Positions 52,167 to 61,212 of a stretch of DNA of 64,000 nucleotides are shown here, in pieces. Each line of letters opens with the position of its first letter. The first letter of the stretch is position 1. The DNA is from Streptococcus constellatus subsp. constellatus (GTDB lineage: Bacteria; Bacillota; Bacilli; Lactobacillales; Streptococcaceae), in the NCBI RefSeq assembly GCF_023167545.1, contig NZ_AP014647.1, positions 1,364,001 to 1,428,000 on the forward strand, written 5' to 3'. The translations under genes and the position numbers were made by a program. The notes beneath the pieces were generated by a model. It did not search any database, had not been told where the DNA came from, and saw only the letters and a list, made by a program, of their open reading frames with translations.

Positions 52167-55100
52167 CTATTTTTCAAGTGTTTCTGTAGAAATTCCTAGA
52201 ATTTCTCGTATTTCAGCAACGGTTAGGCTACTACGGGATTCTGTTCCATCTAGGATAGTTGATACGAGATGACGCTTGCTTTCCTGCAACTCTTGAATTT
52301 TTTCTTCAATCGTTCCTCGCGTAATCAATCGATATACTTCTACATTTCTTTCTTGACCCATACGGTGAGCTCGACCAATTGCCTGAGACTCTACTGCTGG
52401 GTTCCACCAAAGGTCTACTAAGATAACAGTATCAGCACCAGTTAGATTCAAGCCAACACCACCAGCTTTTAAAGAGATTAAAAAGGCGTCTCCTTCCCCA
52501 TTATTAAAAGCATTTGTCATTTCTTGTCGCTCTTTTGCTGGTGTAGAACCTGTAATTTTAAATGTCTCCATTTTCATCTTTTTCAATTCTTTTTCGATAA
52601 TGTCTAGCATTCCTCGGAATTGAGAAAAGATTAACACACGGTGGCTTCCTGTCTGAATCTGCTCTAATAGTTCTAGCAGGCTTTCTAGTTTGCCACTCTC
52701 TCCATGATAGTCCTCCATAAAGAGCGTGGGAGTATCGCAGATTTGACGTAACCGCATCAAACCAGACAAAATTTCCATTTTGCTACGATTCAGTTCTTCC
52801 TCTGTAGAAGTAAGCACACGCTCCTGCATTTGTTTTAGTTGCGCTAGGTAGATAGCCTTTTGACTATCTGCAAGCTCATTGCGATAAGAAACTTCGATGA
52901 GTTCTGGCAATTCTTGCAAGACATCTTCTTTCTTTCGCCGCATGACAAATGGTTTGATAAAACGAGCAACAGTTTCTGCAGGCAGTTTCAAAAAGTTCTT
53001 TTTGCTAGGTAATAATCCTGGCAAAACAATTTGAAAAATAGACCATAATTCGCTGAGGTTATTTTCAATCGGTGTTCCAGAAAGAGCAAAAGTATTTTTG
53101 ACCTCAAAATTTCGTAAATGATGAGCAATCTTGGTTTGCGTATTTTTCATGACCTGTGCTTCATCTAAAAAGAGATAATCAAAGTTCAATTGACTATATT
53201 CTTCAACATCTTGACGGAAAGAGGCATAACTTGTAATCATCACCTGATGGCGTTCTGCAATTAAGTTATCTCTTATTGATTTTAAGCCATAGATGACTGC
53301 CGCATCAATATCTGGTGCAAACTTTGCAAACTCATCCAGCCAATTGTAAATCAAACTAGATGGCGCCAAAATTAAGACGTTCGTTTCCTTTTTTAGCCTA
53401 CTACTTAAAAAGGCTATCGTTTGGAGTGTTTTCCCAAGCCCCATATCATCTGCTAAAATACCACCAAACCCGTAACGGTCAAGCATGCTTATCCACTTGA
53501 CACCAGTTTCTTGGTAATCACGCAAAGTTGCCTCCACTTTTAATGGCGGCAGTGTAAATTCCTCCGGATGCGTCAAATCAAAAGCTAAATGGCGAAACTC
53601 TTCTGAAAAGTTCACTTTTTCTTGGTTTTTAAACAATTCAGATAGCTGATAGGCAGCAATCCGCTGCGTCTGGAAAATACCATTTTTTCCTTTTTTAGCT
53701 CGTAAATCCTGTAAGGTTTTGCTGACTCTTTTTGTTTCCTCATCAAAAACGAGCACCTTGCCAGATTTATTGATGAAATAATCATTAGTCGAAAAAAGAG
53801 CTGCTAAAGCATCATCCACTTCCGCCTGGTCAATACTGGTAAAGTCAAAACCGATATCTAGCAAACCACCATTTGTCTGAATCGAAATTGTCGGTCTTTC
53901 AACTTGGTATAAAGCTGCCAAATTTTCTGATACAATTACCTTTCCCAATCGTTTGAAACGAGGAAGAGTTGATGTGAAGAATGAATAAAGCTCTTGTGGT
54001 TGCAGCGGAGGACGCTTGCTTACAAAATTTGCTTCAAAACCAGCAGATAGAGTTTGTTGAAAAACTTTTTGTTCTAACTGAAAATCACTAGCAAATGGTA
54101 ATTTTTCTAACTCCAAACGACTGGCGACTATACGAGTTCCATAATCAAACTGAATTTTGAGACTGATTTCTTTAGACTCTAACAACTCAAAATTAAATAA
54201 CGGGGTGAAAGTATGAATCACCAGACTTTCTGGTGCATGAATAGAGCCGATTTTGCGAAATTCTAGTAATCCTGAAGCCAGTTTCGCTTGATCACTTGTA
54301 TCAAATTGCAGGCGTTTTTTACGATCGGTGTCCACAGGCAATTCTCGCATCACCTGAATCATACGCTTTTGCTGTTCAGTTAATTGGTAAAAATGATTTC
54401 CATAAAAAATAAAGTCACCACCGTATAGAATTTTATAATTTTGCTCTGTAATAGTGAGTTCAAAATAATCTGAATTTTCCTCTACTGTAAAATCATAAAT
54501 TCCTACTTCGGCATGTAAATCTTGGAAAAAAACTTCGTCATAGTCATAAAGACTGTATTCTAAGCGGAAATGCGGCAAATTCATAAGCCGATTCAAGCCT
54601 TCCTCAAACAGACTAGATGGAAAATAAAGATGTCTAGCTGCATTTGGAAAAATAAAAGAAGTATCTTGATCTTGCTGATAAGAAACAAGCCCTCGTAAAA
54701 ACTGAATCACCTCTTGGCTGGCTTCGTCAAAAGCAGCTAATTGCATTTTTTCATAGTAGTGTTTTCCGATTTGATAATAATCGCCTTTTTCAACAATTTT
54801 TAAAAAAGCACGAATATCTCGAACAACATAAGAGCGTTCATCGGGTAAACGACTGATACGCAAAGTCCACAGAAATTGTCCTGTATAATCATCTTCTTGC
54901 CCAACTGCCGATAATTCATATCGAACAGGTATTTCTTCTGTTAGAAGAATTTTATCCAAAAAAAGACTGCCAAAAGAGACCTTTGTTTGTGTTGCCTCAG
55001 AAGTTGTCTGTTCTTCTTCCAGATTGGCCAAAACAACTTTTCCTTCGGGGTCATTTTTTAGAAAATATTCTAATCCTGCGAGATGAGCACAATATTTCTT

Positions 55101-55277
55101 TTTTTGAAAAAAATCACAGGCACAAAAAATGGCTTCGTCGTCCAAGCTATATCGCAGATTGTGATTTTCAACTCGGCTGTAAATCATCCGATCTTTCACT
55201 TTAAGAATTTCAATTTTCCCTGCTTCATAAAGAGTCGTCCCTTCTGTCCGAATCTTCCCAGGAATCAATTTTGCCAT
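52167..55277 (-). CDS. SWIM-domain SNF2/HepA-family helicase
   Basis: DEAD-like SNF2 ATPase of 1036 residues. An N-terminal SWIM zinc finger (CACDFFQKKKYCAH, near residue 50) and SNF2-associated domain precede the motor: motif I DDMGLGKTLQ near 610, motif II LFLDEAQVMKN near 700, motif III LSGTPIENNLSELWSI, and the second RecA domain with LISLKAGGVGLNLTGAD and QAIGRAHRMGQ. Chromatin-remodeller-like; bacterial role thought to involve RNA polymerase or DNA repair. Start at ATG 55277, with AAGGTGG upstream; the GTG of the longer frame is inside that site. Confidence 0.92.
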   Translation of the reverse strand: MAKLIPGKIRTEGTTLYEAGKIEILKVKDRMIYSRVENHNLRYSLDDEAIFCACDFFQKKKYCAHLAGLEYFLKNDPEGKVVLANLEEEQTTSEATQTKVSFGSLFLDKILLTEEIPVRYELSAVGQEDDYTGQFLWTLRISRLPDERSYVVRDIRAFLKIVEKGDYYQIGKHYYEKMQLAAFDEASQEVIQFLRGLVSYQQDQDTSFIFPNAARHLYFPSSLFEEGLNRLMNLPHFRLEYSLYDYDEVFFQDLHAEVGIYDFTVEENSDYFELTITEQNYKILYGGDFIFYGNHFYQLTEQQKRMIQVMRELPVDTDRKKRLQFDTSDQAKLASGLLEFRKIGSIHAPESLVIHTFTPLFNFELLESKEISLKIQFDYGTRIVASRLELEKLPFASDFQLEQKVFQQTLSAGFEANFVSKRPPLQPQELYSFFTSTLPRFKRLGKVIVSENLAALYQVERPTISIQTNGGLLDIGFDFTSIDQAEVDDALAALFSTNDYFINKSGKVLVFDEETKRVSKTLQDLRAKKGKNGIFQTQRIAAYQLSELFKNQEKVNFSEEFRHLAFDLTHPEEFTLPPLKVEATLRDYQETGVKWISMLDRYGFGGILADDMGLGKTLQTIAFLSSRLKKETNVLILAPSSLIYNWLDEFAKFAPDIDAAVIYGLKSIRDNLIAERHQVMITSYASFRQDVEEYSQLNFDYLFLDEAQVMKNTQTKIAHHLRNFEVKNTFALSGTPIENNLSELWSIFQIVLPGLLPSKKNFLKLPAETVARFIKPFVMRRKKEDVLQELPELIEVSYRNELADSQKAIYLAQLKQMQERVLTSTEEELNRSKMEILSGLMRLRQICDTPTLFMEDYHGESGKLESLLELLEQIQTGSHRVLIFSQFRGMLDIIEKELKKMKMETFKITGSTPAKERQEMTNAFNNGEGDAFLISLKAGGVGLNLTGADTVILVDLWWNPAVESQAIGRAHRMGQERNVEVYRLITRGTIEEKIQELQESKRHLVSTILDGTESRSSLTVAEIREILGISTETLEK

Positions 55278-55331
55278 AAGTACCACCTTTATTTTATCTG
55301 TTCATTATATCATATTTTCGGCATAAAGAAA

Positions 55332-55353
55332 AAAGCAAGCTCTTTCTTGCTTT
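55332..55353 (-). terminator. Terminator downstream of the split small ORF
   Basis: AAAGCAAG/CTTGCTTT perfect 8-bp stem with a 6-nt loop, followed on the minus strand by TTTC. It ends any transcript coming from der and the small ORF before the helicase gene. Confidence 0.75.
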
Positions 55354-55390
55354 CTTTTAAAAAATATTTTCTTTGAGCTTTTTATAGCAT

Positions 55391-55645
55391 TTAGTGCGTG
55401 TTACTAGGAACACTAAAAAGAGCCAAATCTCCAGTAAAGGGAGAGAGAATTTTGTTATCATAAGTCAAATGGTTCCCAACGTTATGGCAGTCAAGATGTG
55501 CAACTCCTACAAATATCAGACTAAAAAGTGATAACCATTAACGAAAAACAAATGGTTTATACTTTCTATCATCGTAGTAAATATTCGCATAAGCTAAACT
55601 TGCAGTTCCAATGAGCACTGCCCTAGAAACATTCATCCAATTCAT
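55391..55645 (-). pseudogene. Small membrane-protein frame split by one in-frame TAA
   Basis: In the 455-base gap between der and the helicase gene. ATG 55645, after AGAAAGAA, opens 35 codons (MNWMNVSRAVLIGTASLAYA, then NIYYDDRKYKPFVFR) to TAA at 55538-55540. The same frame then continues for 48 codons, starting WLSLFSLIFVGVAHLDCHNV and ending LALFSVPSNTH, to TAA at 55391. Both halves look like coding sequence of one small membrane or exported protein. A terminator follows. Either a nonsense pseudogene or a 35-residue peptide gene plus relic. Not recognised. Confidence 0.5.
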
Positions 55646-55732
55646 ATTTCTTTCTCACATAGGTACATTAAACTAATCACCTTGTGCTTCTCCTATTATT
55701 TTTATGCCAGTCCTTGTTTAGCTGGCTCCGCC

Positions 55733-57043
55733 CTACTTCCGCTTTCTGGCAATAAGATGAATTGGTGTCCCTTCAAAAACAAAGGCCTTACGAATTTGAT
55801 TTTCTAGGAAACGAAGGTAAGAAAAGTGCATGAGTTCTTCTTCATTGACAAAGATGATAAAAGTTGGTGGTTTAGTCGCAACTTGTGTCGCATAGAAGAT
55901 TTTCAGCCGTTTGCCTTTGTCGGTTGGTGTTGGATTGATCGCAATAGCATCCATAATGACATCATTGAGCACTGCAGACGGTATGCGGGTATTTTGACTT
56001 TGACTGATATTTTTAATCATCTCTGGAAGCTTATGCAAACGTTGCTTGGTAAGAGCTGATACAAAGACAATCGGTGCATAAGAAAGATACTGAAATTGGT
56101 CGCGAATATCTGCTTCCCAATTTTGCATGGTCTTGTTATCTTTTTCCAGCGTATCCCACTTGTTCACAACGATAATGATTCCTTTACCAGCTTCATGAGC
56201 AAAACCGGCGATTCGCTTGTCATACTCGCGAATGCCCTCTTCAGCATTGAGCACCATCAGAACGACATCTGAGCGGTCAATGGCCCTCATAGCCCGCATG
56301 ACAGAGTATTTCTCCGTATTTTCATAGACCTTGCCTGACTTGCGCATACCAGCCGTGTCGATCATGGTAAATTCCTGTCCCTCGTTGTCTGTAAAGACCG
56401 TATCAATAGCATCACGAGTGGTTCCAGCTACAGGACTAGCAATCACGCGATCTTCTCCCAAAATCGCGTTGATCAAGCTAGACTTGCCGACATTAGGACG
56501 GCCAATCAGACTAAACTTAATCATATCAGGATTTTCTGCCACTTCTTCATTTGGAAGATTTTCAACGATGGCATCAAGAACATCTCCTGTACCAATCCCG
56601 TGGACTGAAGAAACTGGGAATGGATCGCCTAAGCCCAGCGCATAAAAATCAAAAATTTCATTACGCATCTCTGGGTTATCTACTTTATTGACCACTAGAA
56701 TAATCGGCTTATGGGTCTTGTAGAGCATACGAGCCACGTATTCATCCGCATCTGTAATACCTTCTTTTCCAGACACAACAAAAACGATAACATCTGCCTC
56801 ATCCATAGCAATCTCTGCTTGGTGCTTGATTTGCTCCATAAAAGGAGCATCCACATCATTAATACCACCTGTATCAATCATGCTAAACTTGCGATTCAGC
56901 CATTCAGCCGTCGCGTAAATACGGTCACGAGTGACCCCTTCAACATCCTCAACAATAGAAATCCGTTCCCCGGCAATCCGATTAAAAAGTGTTGATTTGC
57001 CAACGTTGGGACGACCGACAATGGCAATGGTTGGTAAAGCCAT
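55733..57043 (-). CDS. der: Ribosome-associated GTPase Der (EngA)
   Basis: Essential 50S assembly GTPase of 436 residues with two G domains. Domain 1 has [14 protein letters not shown] (10-23), DTGG and NKVD; domain 2 has [14 protein letters not shown] near 183, DTAGMRKSG and NKWD near 292. A KH-like C-terminal domain ends in [12 protein letters not shown]. Lies below dnaI in the dnaB-dnaI-der order. Confidence 0.98.
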   Translation of the reverse strand: MALPTIAIVGRPNVGKSTLFNRIAGERISIVEDVEGVTRDRIYATAEWLNRKFSMIDTGGINDVDAPFMEQIKHQAEIAMDEADVIVFVVSGKEGITDADEYVARMLYKTHKPIILVVNKVDNPEMRNEIFDFYALGLGDPFPVSSVHGIGTGDVLDAIVENLPNEEVAENPDMIKFSLIGRPNVGKSSLINAILGEDRVIASPVAGTTRDAIDTVFTDNEGQEFTMIDTAGMRKSGKVYENTEKYSVMRAMRAIDRSDVVLMVLNAEEGIREYDKRIAGFAHEAGKGIIIVVNKWDTLEKDNKTMQNWEADIRDQFQYLSYAPIVFVSALTKQRLHKLPEMIKNISQSQNTRIPSAVLNDVIMDAIAINPTPTDKGKRLKIFYATQVATKPPTFIIFVNEEELMHFSYLRFLENQIRKAFVFEGTPIHLIARKRK

Positions 57044-57121
57044 ATTTTCCTCTTTCTTATTTATTCACTAGTCAACTGATCTACATAAAGTAACTTCTCA
57101 TCTAACAATGAACTATTTCAT

Positions 57122-58021
57122 TCACCGGCGATTTTCTCCTTCCAGACGCACTTCCTCTGCTAAGAATTTTATTCTTTCCATGACCCGACGAGCCTGCCAA
57201 GTTTCATCTCCGTTTTTGGATGTAGCAAAATGGCGTTCCAAATCCGCAAAATTAAAATTTGATGTAAAGAAAGTTGGCAAATTTTCCTGCATCCGATGCT
57301 GCAAAATAACCTGCAAAATCTCATCTCGCATCCAAGGACTTGATTGCTCCGCGCCAATATCATCCAAAATCAAGATTTGTGCTACTTTTACCTCATCAAT
57401 CTTTTCCTTAACCAGACCAGAAGAAATAGCATTCTTTATATCTAATACAAAACTAGGATAATGGAGTAACGTCGTAGAAACACTACGTTTTTCTGATAAA
57501 TCATGTGCCAACGCAGCCATCATGTAACTTTTTCCTACGCCAAAATCACCATAAAGATAAAGGGCTTTTTTGTAGTTTGGATAATCCGCTACAAAATTCG
57601 TCAGCAACTCAAAAGCCTTGTAACGACCAACATCGTCTAAGTCTACTTTTGCTAAACTGGCTTCCTTGAGACTAGCTGGAAGACTAATCAAATTTAAACG
57701 TGCATTGATAGCCGCTTGCTTCTGTGCTTCAACTAGCTCTGGAGTTTCCTCATAAGAAACATCAGCATATCCCTCATTTTTCACTAAAATTGGCTTATAT
57801 CCTTTAGCAATATAAGCCTCATCGCTTAGTAAAAAACGATTTCGCTCAGAAATATACTGATTAAACTTAGAAATGCTTCGTTTGATTTCAGCTGGTGTCA
57901 TCCCTTCTGACTGGATAAAAGCCGCCACATCTGGATCAGCCATGATTTGCTCGACCAATTTATCATAATCAAATTGCTGCGCACCATTTCTACGTGACAT
58001 TGCTTGTCCAACACGTTCCAT
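57122..58021 (-). CDS. dnaI: Primosomal protein DnaI, helicase loader
   Basis: AAA+ loader of the replicative helicase, 299 residues. The N-terminal helical domain (1-100) binds the helicase. Walker A is YGDFGVGKSYMMAALAH near residue 160, Walker B is ILILDDIGAEQ near 218, and sensor 1 is FFTSNFNF. It begins one base after the dnaB stop, so translation is coupled. Confidence 0.96.
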   Translation of the reverse strand: MERVGQAMSRRNGAQQFDYDKLVEQIMADPDVAAFIQSEGMTPAEIKRSISKFNQYISERNRFLLSDEAYIAKGYKPILVKNEGYADVSYEETPELVEAQKQAAINARLNLISLPASLKEASLAKVDLDDVGRYKAFELLTNFVADYPNYKKALYLYGDFGVGKSYMMAALAHDLSEKRSVSTTLLHYPSFVLDIKNAISSGLVKEKIDEVKVAQILILDDIGAEQSSPWMRDEILQVILQHRMQENLPTFFTSNFNFADLERHFATSKNGDETWQARRVMERIKFLAEEVRLEGENRR

Positions 58022-59173
58022 TTAGTCACCTCCTTGATCTAATTTGGCTAACAATTTACGTTTTTGTTTTTCTAATTCTACTTGCTTTTCAGCACTGGTT
58101 TCGTTTTTATAATCAGGATTGCTCCAGCTAGGCACATTACTTTTTGGAGCAGAATCTTTTGCTGCTTTTTTGCTATGCTGTGCTTGATAACGTTCACGAA
58201 TATACACCACAGCTTCTTCAGCTGAAAAGATTTTTTGATAGGAAAAGTCATTTGCTACTTTTAAAGCATACTTTTCATTAAGGTTGGCTGAATTTACCTT
58301 ATTAAAAGTCAATAGTAAAATCACATTGATTACTTCATCTAACAAGCCCAAATTTGCCATTTCTGTCAAGCACTGACGCTCCCCGTGTGTAATCGTTGCA
58401 TGCTTAGTTTTCTTGATTTCCGCCAAAAATTGCACAGCTGCCTTACTCTTAGCCTCTCGAAGAATCGTTTGCTCTTGAGTTGAAAACAGTTCATTTGAAA
58501 CCTTTTGCTGTAATTTTTGCTGCATCCGCTTCGTGGAAATTACTTGCCCTACAGCAGTTTCTTTTGCCAACAGATACGTTTCATACCAAGTCCAATTTTG
58601 TCGCTCTGCAATGGCAAAGAGTACCAGCAAATCTTCTTTTTCGTTTTCAAAACGCAAGTTTTCTCGCGCCATCAATTGTTTAAAGTAATCCAATTCAAAA
58701 TGATTCTGTTTTGATTGCGTCTCTGTCTTTGCATCTTCCACTTGAAAAATCTCTGACAGTTTCACACCTTGCTTCTCACCCTTTGGTTGACTAGGCAACA
58801 AAGCCTCTACCGCAGCTTCACCAATCTTCTTTTCTAACAGGCGCTTGTAAACAGGATTGCTTAAAAACTCACCAGACGCTAATGTGGGCTGCAAATAGAC
58901 CTGAAAATAATTCTCTGCATGATAAAGCTCTACTAACTGCATAGCAGACAACATTTCTAAACTTTTTTGCAAGGCATTCATCCCCAGATTGAGATGATTC
59001 AAAATGTGCCCAAAAGTATAAGATGATTTTCCATCGTCCCAAAAAGCAAGAAAATATTGATAGATAGAAGTCGCATCAAACCCTAGAATTGGCAAATACA
59101 GACGAATCAAATTGGTGCTATCCTGACTAATCAGATTATTCTTCACAAAAGAAAATTGATCATTCGGTTTCAT
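58022..59173 (-). CDS. dnaB: Replication initiation protein DnaB (DnaD-domain)
   Basis: Gram-positive DnaB, a membrane-linked helicase co-loader (not the helicase itself), 383 residues. The N-terminal winged-helix part is LIRLYLPILGFDATSIYQYFLAFWDDG, and the DnaD-like domain lies near 300-350 (EMANLGLLDEVINVILLLTFNKV with the YQ/W-type end). The C-terminus is basic (EKQVELEKQKRKLLAKLDQGG). Shorter than the B. subtilis protein, as in other streptococci. Directly after nrdR. Confidence 0.93.
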   Translation of the reverse strand: MKPNDQFSFVKNNLISQDSTNLIRLYLPILGFDATSIYQYFLAFWDDGKSSYTFGHILNHLNLGMNALQKSLEMLSAMQLVELYHAENYFQVYLQPTLASGEFLSNPVYKRLLEKKIGEAAVEALLPSQPKGEKQGVKLSEIFQVEDAKTETQSKQNHFELDYFKQLMARENLRFENEKEDLLVLFAIAERQNWTWYETYLLAKETAVGQVISTKRMQQKLQQKVSNELFSTQEQTILREAKSKAAVQFLAEIKKTKHATITHGERQCLTEMANLGLLDEVINVILLLTFNKVNSANLNEKYALKVANDFSYQKIFSAEEAVVYIRERYQAQHSKKAAKDSAPKSNVPSWSNPDYKNETSAEKQVELEKQKRKLLAKLDQGGD

Positions 59174-59647
59174 CTATTGTTCCTTTTTCTTTTTAGCTGT
59201 TTTTGTAATCTGTTTCAAGAGGTTTTCCAGCTCGCTCACATCTTTAAAGCTACGATAAACACTAGCAAAACGAACATAAGTAATTTCATCTAAATCCGCC
59301 AACTCTTCCATAACCAAACCACCGATATACTCGCTTGCGATCTCATTTTCATTACTACTGCGCACTTTTTGCTCAATTCGGCTAACAATTGCTTCAATCT
59401 CATCACTAGAAACAGGACGTTTTTGCGCCGAACGAATGATTCCATTAAAGATCTTATCTCTTGAAAATTGTTCCCGCGTGCCATCTTTTTTAACGACAAC
59501 GAGCGTCCGTTCTTCTACACGTTCATAAGTTGTAAAACGATATTGACACTCTTCACATTCACGACGACGACGAATTGTATTACCATCTTCAGCCTGCCGA
59601 CTGTCAATAACACTCGATTTACTACCACCACACTTAGGACAACGCAT
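59174..59647 (-). CDS. nrdR: Transcriptional repressor NrdR
   Basis: ATP/dATP-sensing repressor of ribonucleotide reductase genes, 157 residues. The zinc ribbon has [16 protein letters not shown] and CEECQYRF (residues 3-36), followed by the ATP-cone [19 protein letters not shown]. Heads the nrdR-dnaB-dnaI-der run, joined by adjacent start and stop codons. Confidence 0.97.
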   Translation of the reverse strand: MRCPKCGGSKSSVIDSRQAEDGNTIRRRRECEECQYRFTTYERVEERTLVVVKKDGTREQFSRDKIFNGIIRSAQKRPVSSDEIEAIVSRIEQKVRSSNENEIASEYIGGLVMEELADLDEITYVRFASVYRSFKDVSELENLLKQITKTAKKKKEQ

Positions 59648-59845
59648 CTGCTTCCCTCCTGAATTCTTAATACTTCATTATACCATGTTTTAAGAAATAA
59701 CAAAAGGCAGCATTTTTAGTACAACCAGGTCTGTCGATTCCTAAAAATTGGACAATATCAATCAATCTGTTATTCTCTTTTTCGATAAATTTTTATATAA
59801 TGCTTTCGACAAATGTTATCATTTTTTTGTACAAAGGAGATTATT

Positions 59846-60334
59846 ATGATGATATTAAAGAAAACAATTACAGCTTGCTCTTGTATCCTGCTAATCTGCA
59901 TTATCCTTTCTAGCTGCTCTTCGAATACAGAAGCTACCAAAACTATTTCCAGCTCCTCCTCTTCTGCAAAAATTAGCCTATCAAGCAGCAGTTCATCTAC
60001 ACAAAAAGATAAAAAGGAGCAAGAAGAAAAAGCTAAAGCAGAAAAAGAGACCGCAGAAAAAGCAGCAAAAGAACAAGAAATAGCTAGACAAGCAGAAGAA
60101 AAACGAAAACAAGAAGAAGCTGCGGCTGCTCAAGCGCAGCAACAACAAGAGGCTGCTACAGTACAAGAAGCTCAACAGCAGGAACGAACCGTTTATGTAG
60201 CTCGTAACGGAACTGCTGAGGTTTATTGGTACAGTAAAGATAATATGCCACGCAATACACGGTTTGACAGAGTAGTCACCATGACTGAAGCCGATGCTAT
60301 CAATGCTGGAAAGCGCCACACCTCTAAAGAATGA
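59846..60334 (+). CDS. Ser-rich coiled-coil lipoprotein with conserved C-terminal module
   Basis: About 162 residues. The signal peptide ends in the lipobox IILSSC (Cys near 24). A serine-rich linker (SSSSSSAKISLSSSSSS) and a long charged Glu/Lys/Gln/Ala coiled coil (about 55-115) follow. The final 45 residues are ordered: YVARNGTAEVYWYSKDNMPR, then MTEADAINAGKRHTSKE, a module seen at the end of several secreted streptococcal proteins. Start at ATG 59846 (ATGATG) after AAAGGAGA. It probably projects a small binding module from the membrane. Function unknown. Confidence 0.78.
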   Translation: MMILKKTITACSCILLICIILSSCSSNTEATKTISSSSSSAKISLSSSSSSTQKDKKEQEEKAKAEKETAEKAAKEQEIARQAEEKRKQEEAAAAQAQQQQEAATVQEAQQQERTVYVARNGTAEVYWYSKDNMPRNTRFDRVVTMTEADAINAGKRHTSKE

Positions 60335-60381
60335 CAATCAAAAACGGGAAGTTTTATCTTGAACTTCCCGTTTTTGATTGT
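60334..60381. terminator. Bidirectional terminator after the Ser-rich lipoprotein
   Basis: A perfect 20-bp stem (60334-60353 with 60362-60381) with an 8-nt loop between converging genes. It is the longest perfect hairpin I found in the window, and carries A/T tracts inside both arms. Confidence 0.88.
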
Positions 60382-61196
60382 TAAAATGTCACTTCTGCTT
60401 CTAACCCAAAATGGTCACTAACGACAGGTGTTGCTTTGCCGTCAAAAACAACAGCAGATTTTTCAATGTTGAAATCTTTACTTGTAAAGATATAATCAAT
60501 TTTCAGAGCATCCTTATTTCCAGTCCAGCCAGCAATGTCACCTTCAACTGTTGCTGTACCAAGCACTGTGGCAGCAACAACATGACTGTCTTGCAAAGCA
60601 AGTGGACTTTTCAGAATGTACCGATAGCCCTCATAACCGACAGGATTATTAAAATCTCCCATCAATAGTAGAGGCATGTTGCGCTGCAATAATTCTTTTT
60701 CTACTTGTCCCCATTCTTCTTGGAACCCTTTGTTCCACCAGGAAAGATGACAGGAAGCCACTGTTACAAGCCGTCCAGCAACTTCTATTTCCGCCAAAAG
60801 TACTTTTCTAGTGTGATAATCCGTTGGATCGTTGGTCTTAGAAACCAACAACTCACTTGCTTTCAATGGATTTAAAGATAAAATAGCAACTCCCTCATGA
60901 AACCGATCAAATCCAATATGATTATAAGCCCAAGACCAATGATAAATAAGACCTTTCTCCACCAATCTCTCCACGAGACAATATACAAAATGATCCTTAT
61001 GAATCGCAATGGCGTCATCTACCGCATGATAAAACGGAGCCTGAACAACCTGTTCAGACTCCATTTCTTGATTGACTTCCTGCAGGCAAATGACATCATA
61101 TTTTTCTTGAAGAATCCGCTCAGCTAGTTGATCTAACTTTTTTTCTTGCTCATCTTCCATCCAACTATGAGTATTTAAAGTCAGGAATTTTGCCAT
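60381..61196 (-). CDS. Endonuclease/exonuclease/phosphatase family protein
   Basis: 271 residues of the DNase I-like EEP fold. Metal and catalytic motifs are TLNTHSW (6-12), ICLQEVNQE near 40, CHLSWWNKGF near 148, LLMGDFNNPVG near 175, KIDYIF near 233 and the final VSDHFGLEAEV. No signal peptide, so cytosolic. Often annotated as exodeoxyribonuclease or sphingomyelinase-like; substrate uncertain. It ends 16 bases from the ptsG unit and probably follows it on one transcript. Confidence 0.87.
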   Translation of the reverse strand: MAKFLTLNTHSWMEDEQEKKLDQLAERILQEKYDVICLQEVNQEMESEQVVQAPFYHAVDDAIAIHKDHFVYCLVERLVEKGLIYHWSWAYNHIGFDRFHEGVAILSLNPLKASELLVSKTNDPTDYHTRKVLLAEIEVAGRLVTVASCHLSWWNKGFQEEWGQVEKELLQRNMPLLLMGDFNNPVGYEGYRYILKSPLALQDSHVVAATVLGTATVEGDIAGWTGNKDALKIDYIFTSKDFNIEKSAVVFDGKATPVVSDHFGLEAEVTF

Positions 61197-61212
61197 GATT
61201 TCTCTTTTCTAT

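Noticed and set aside
59993..60337. 114-codon frame rich in Ser, Phe and Leu opposite the Ser-rich lipoprotein
   Set aside because: It is the mirror of the biased Glu/Lys/Gln coding of the lipoprotein and has no start signal.
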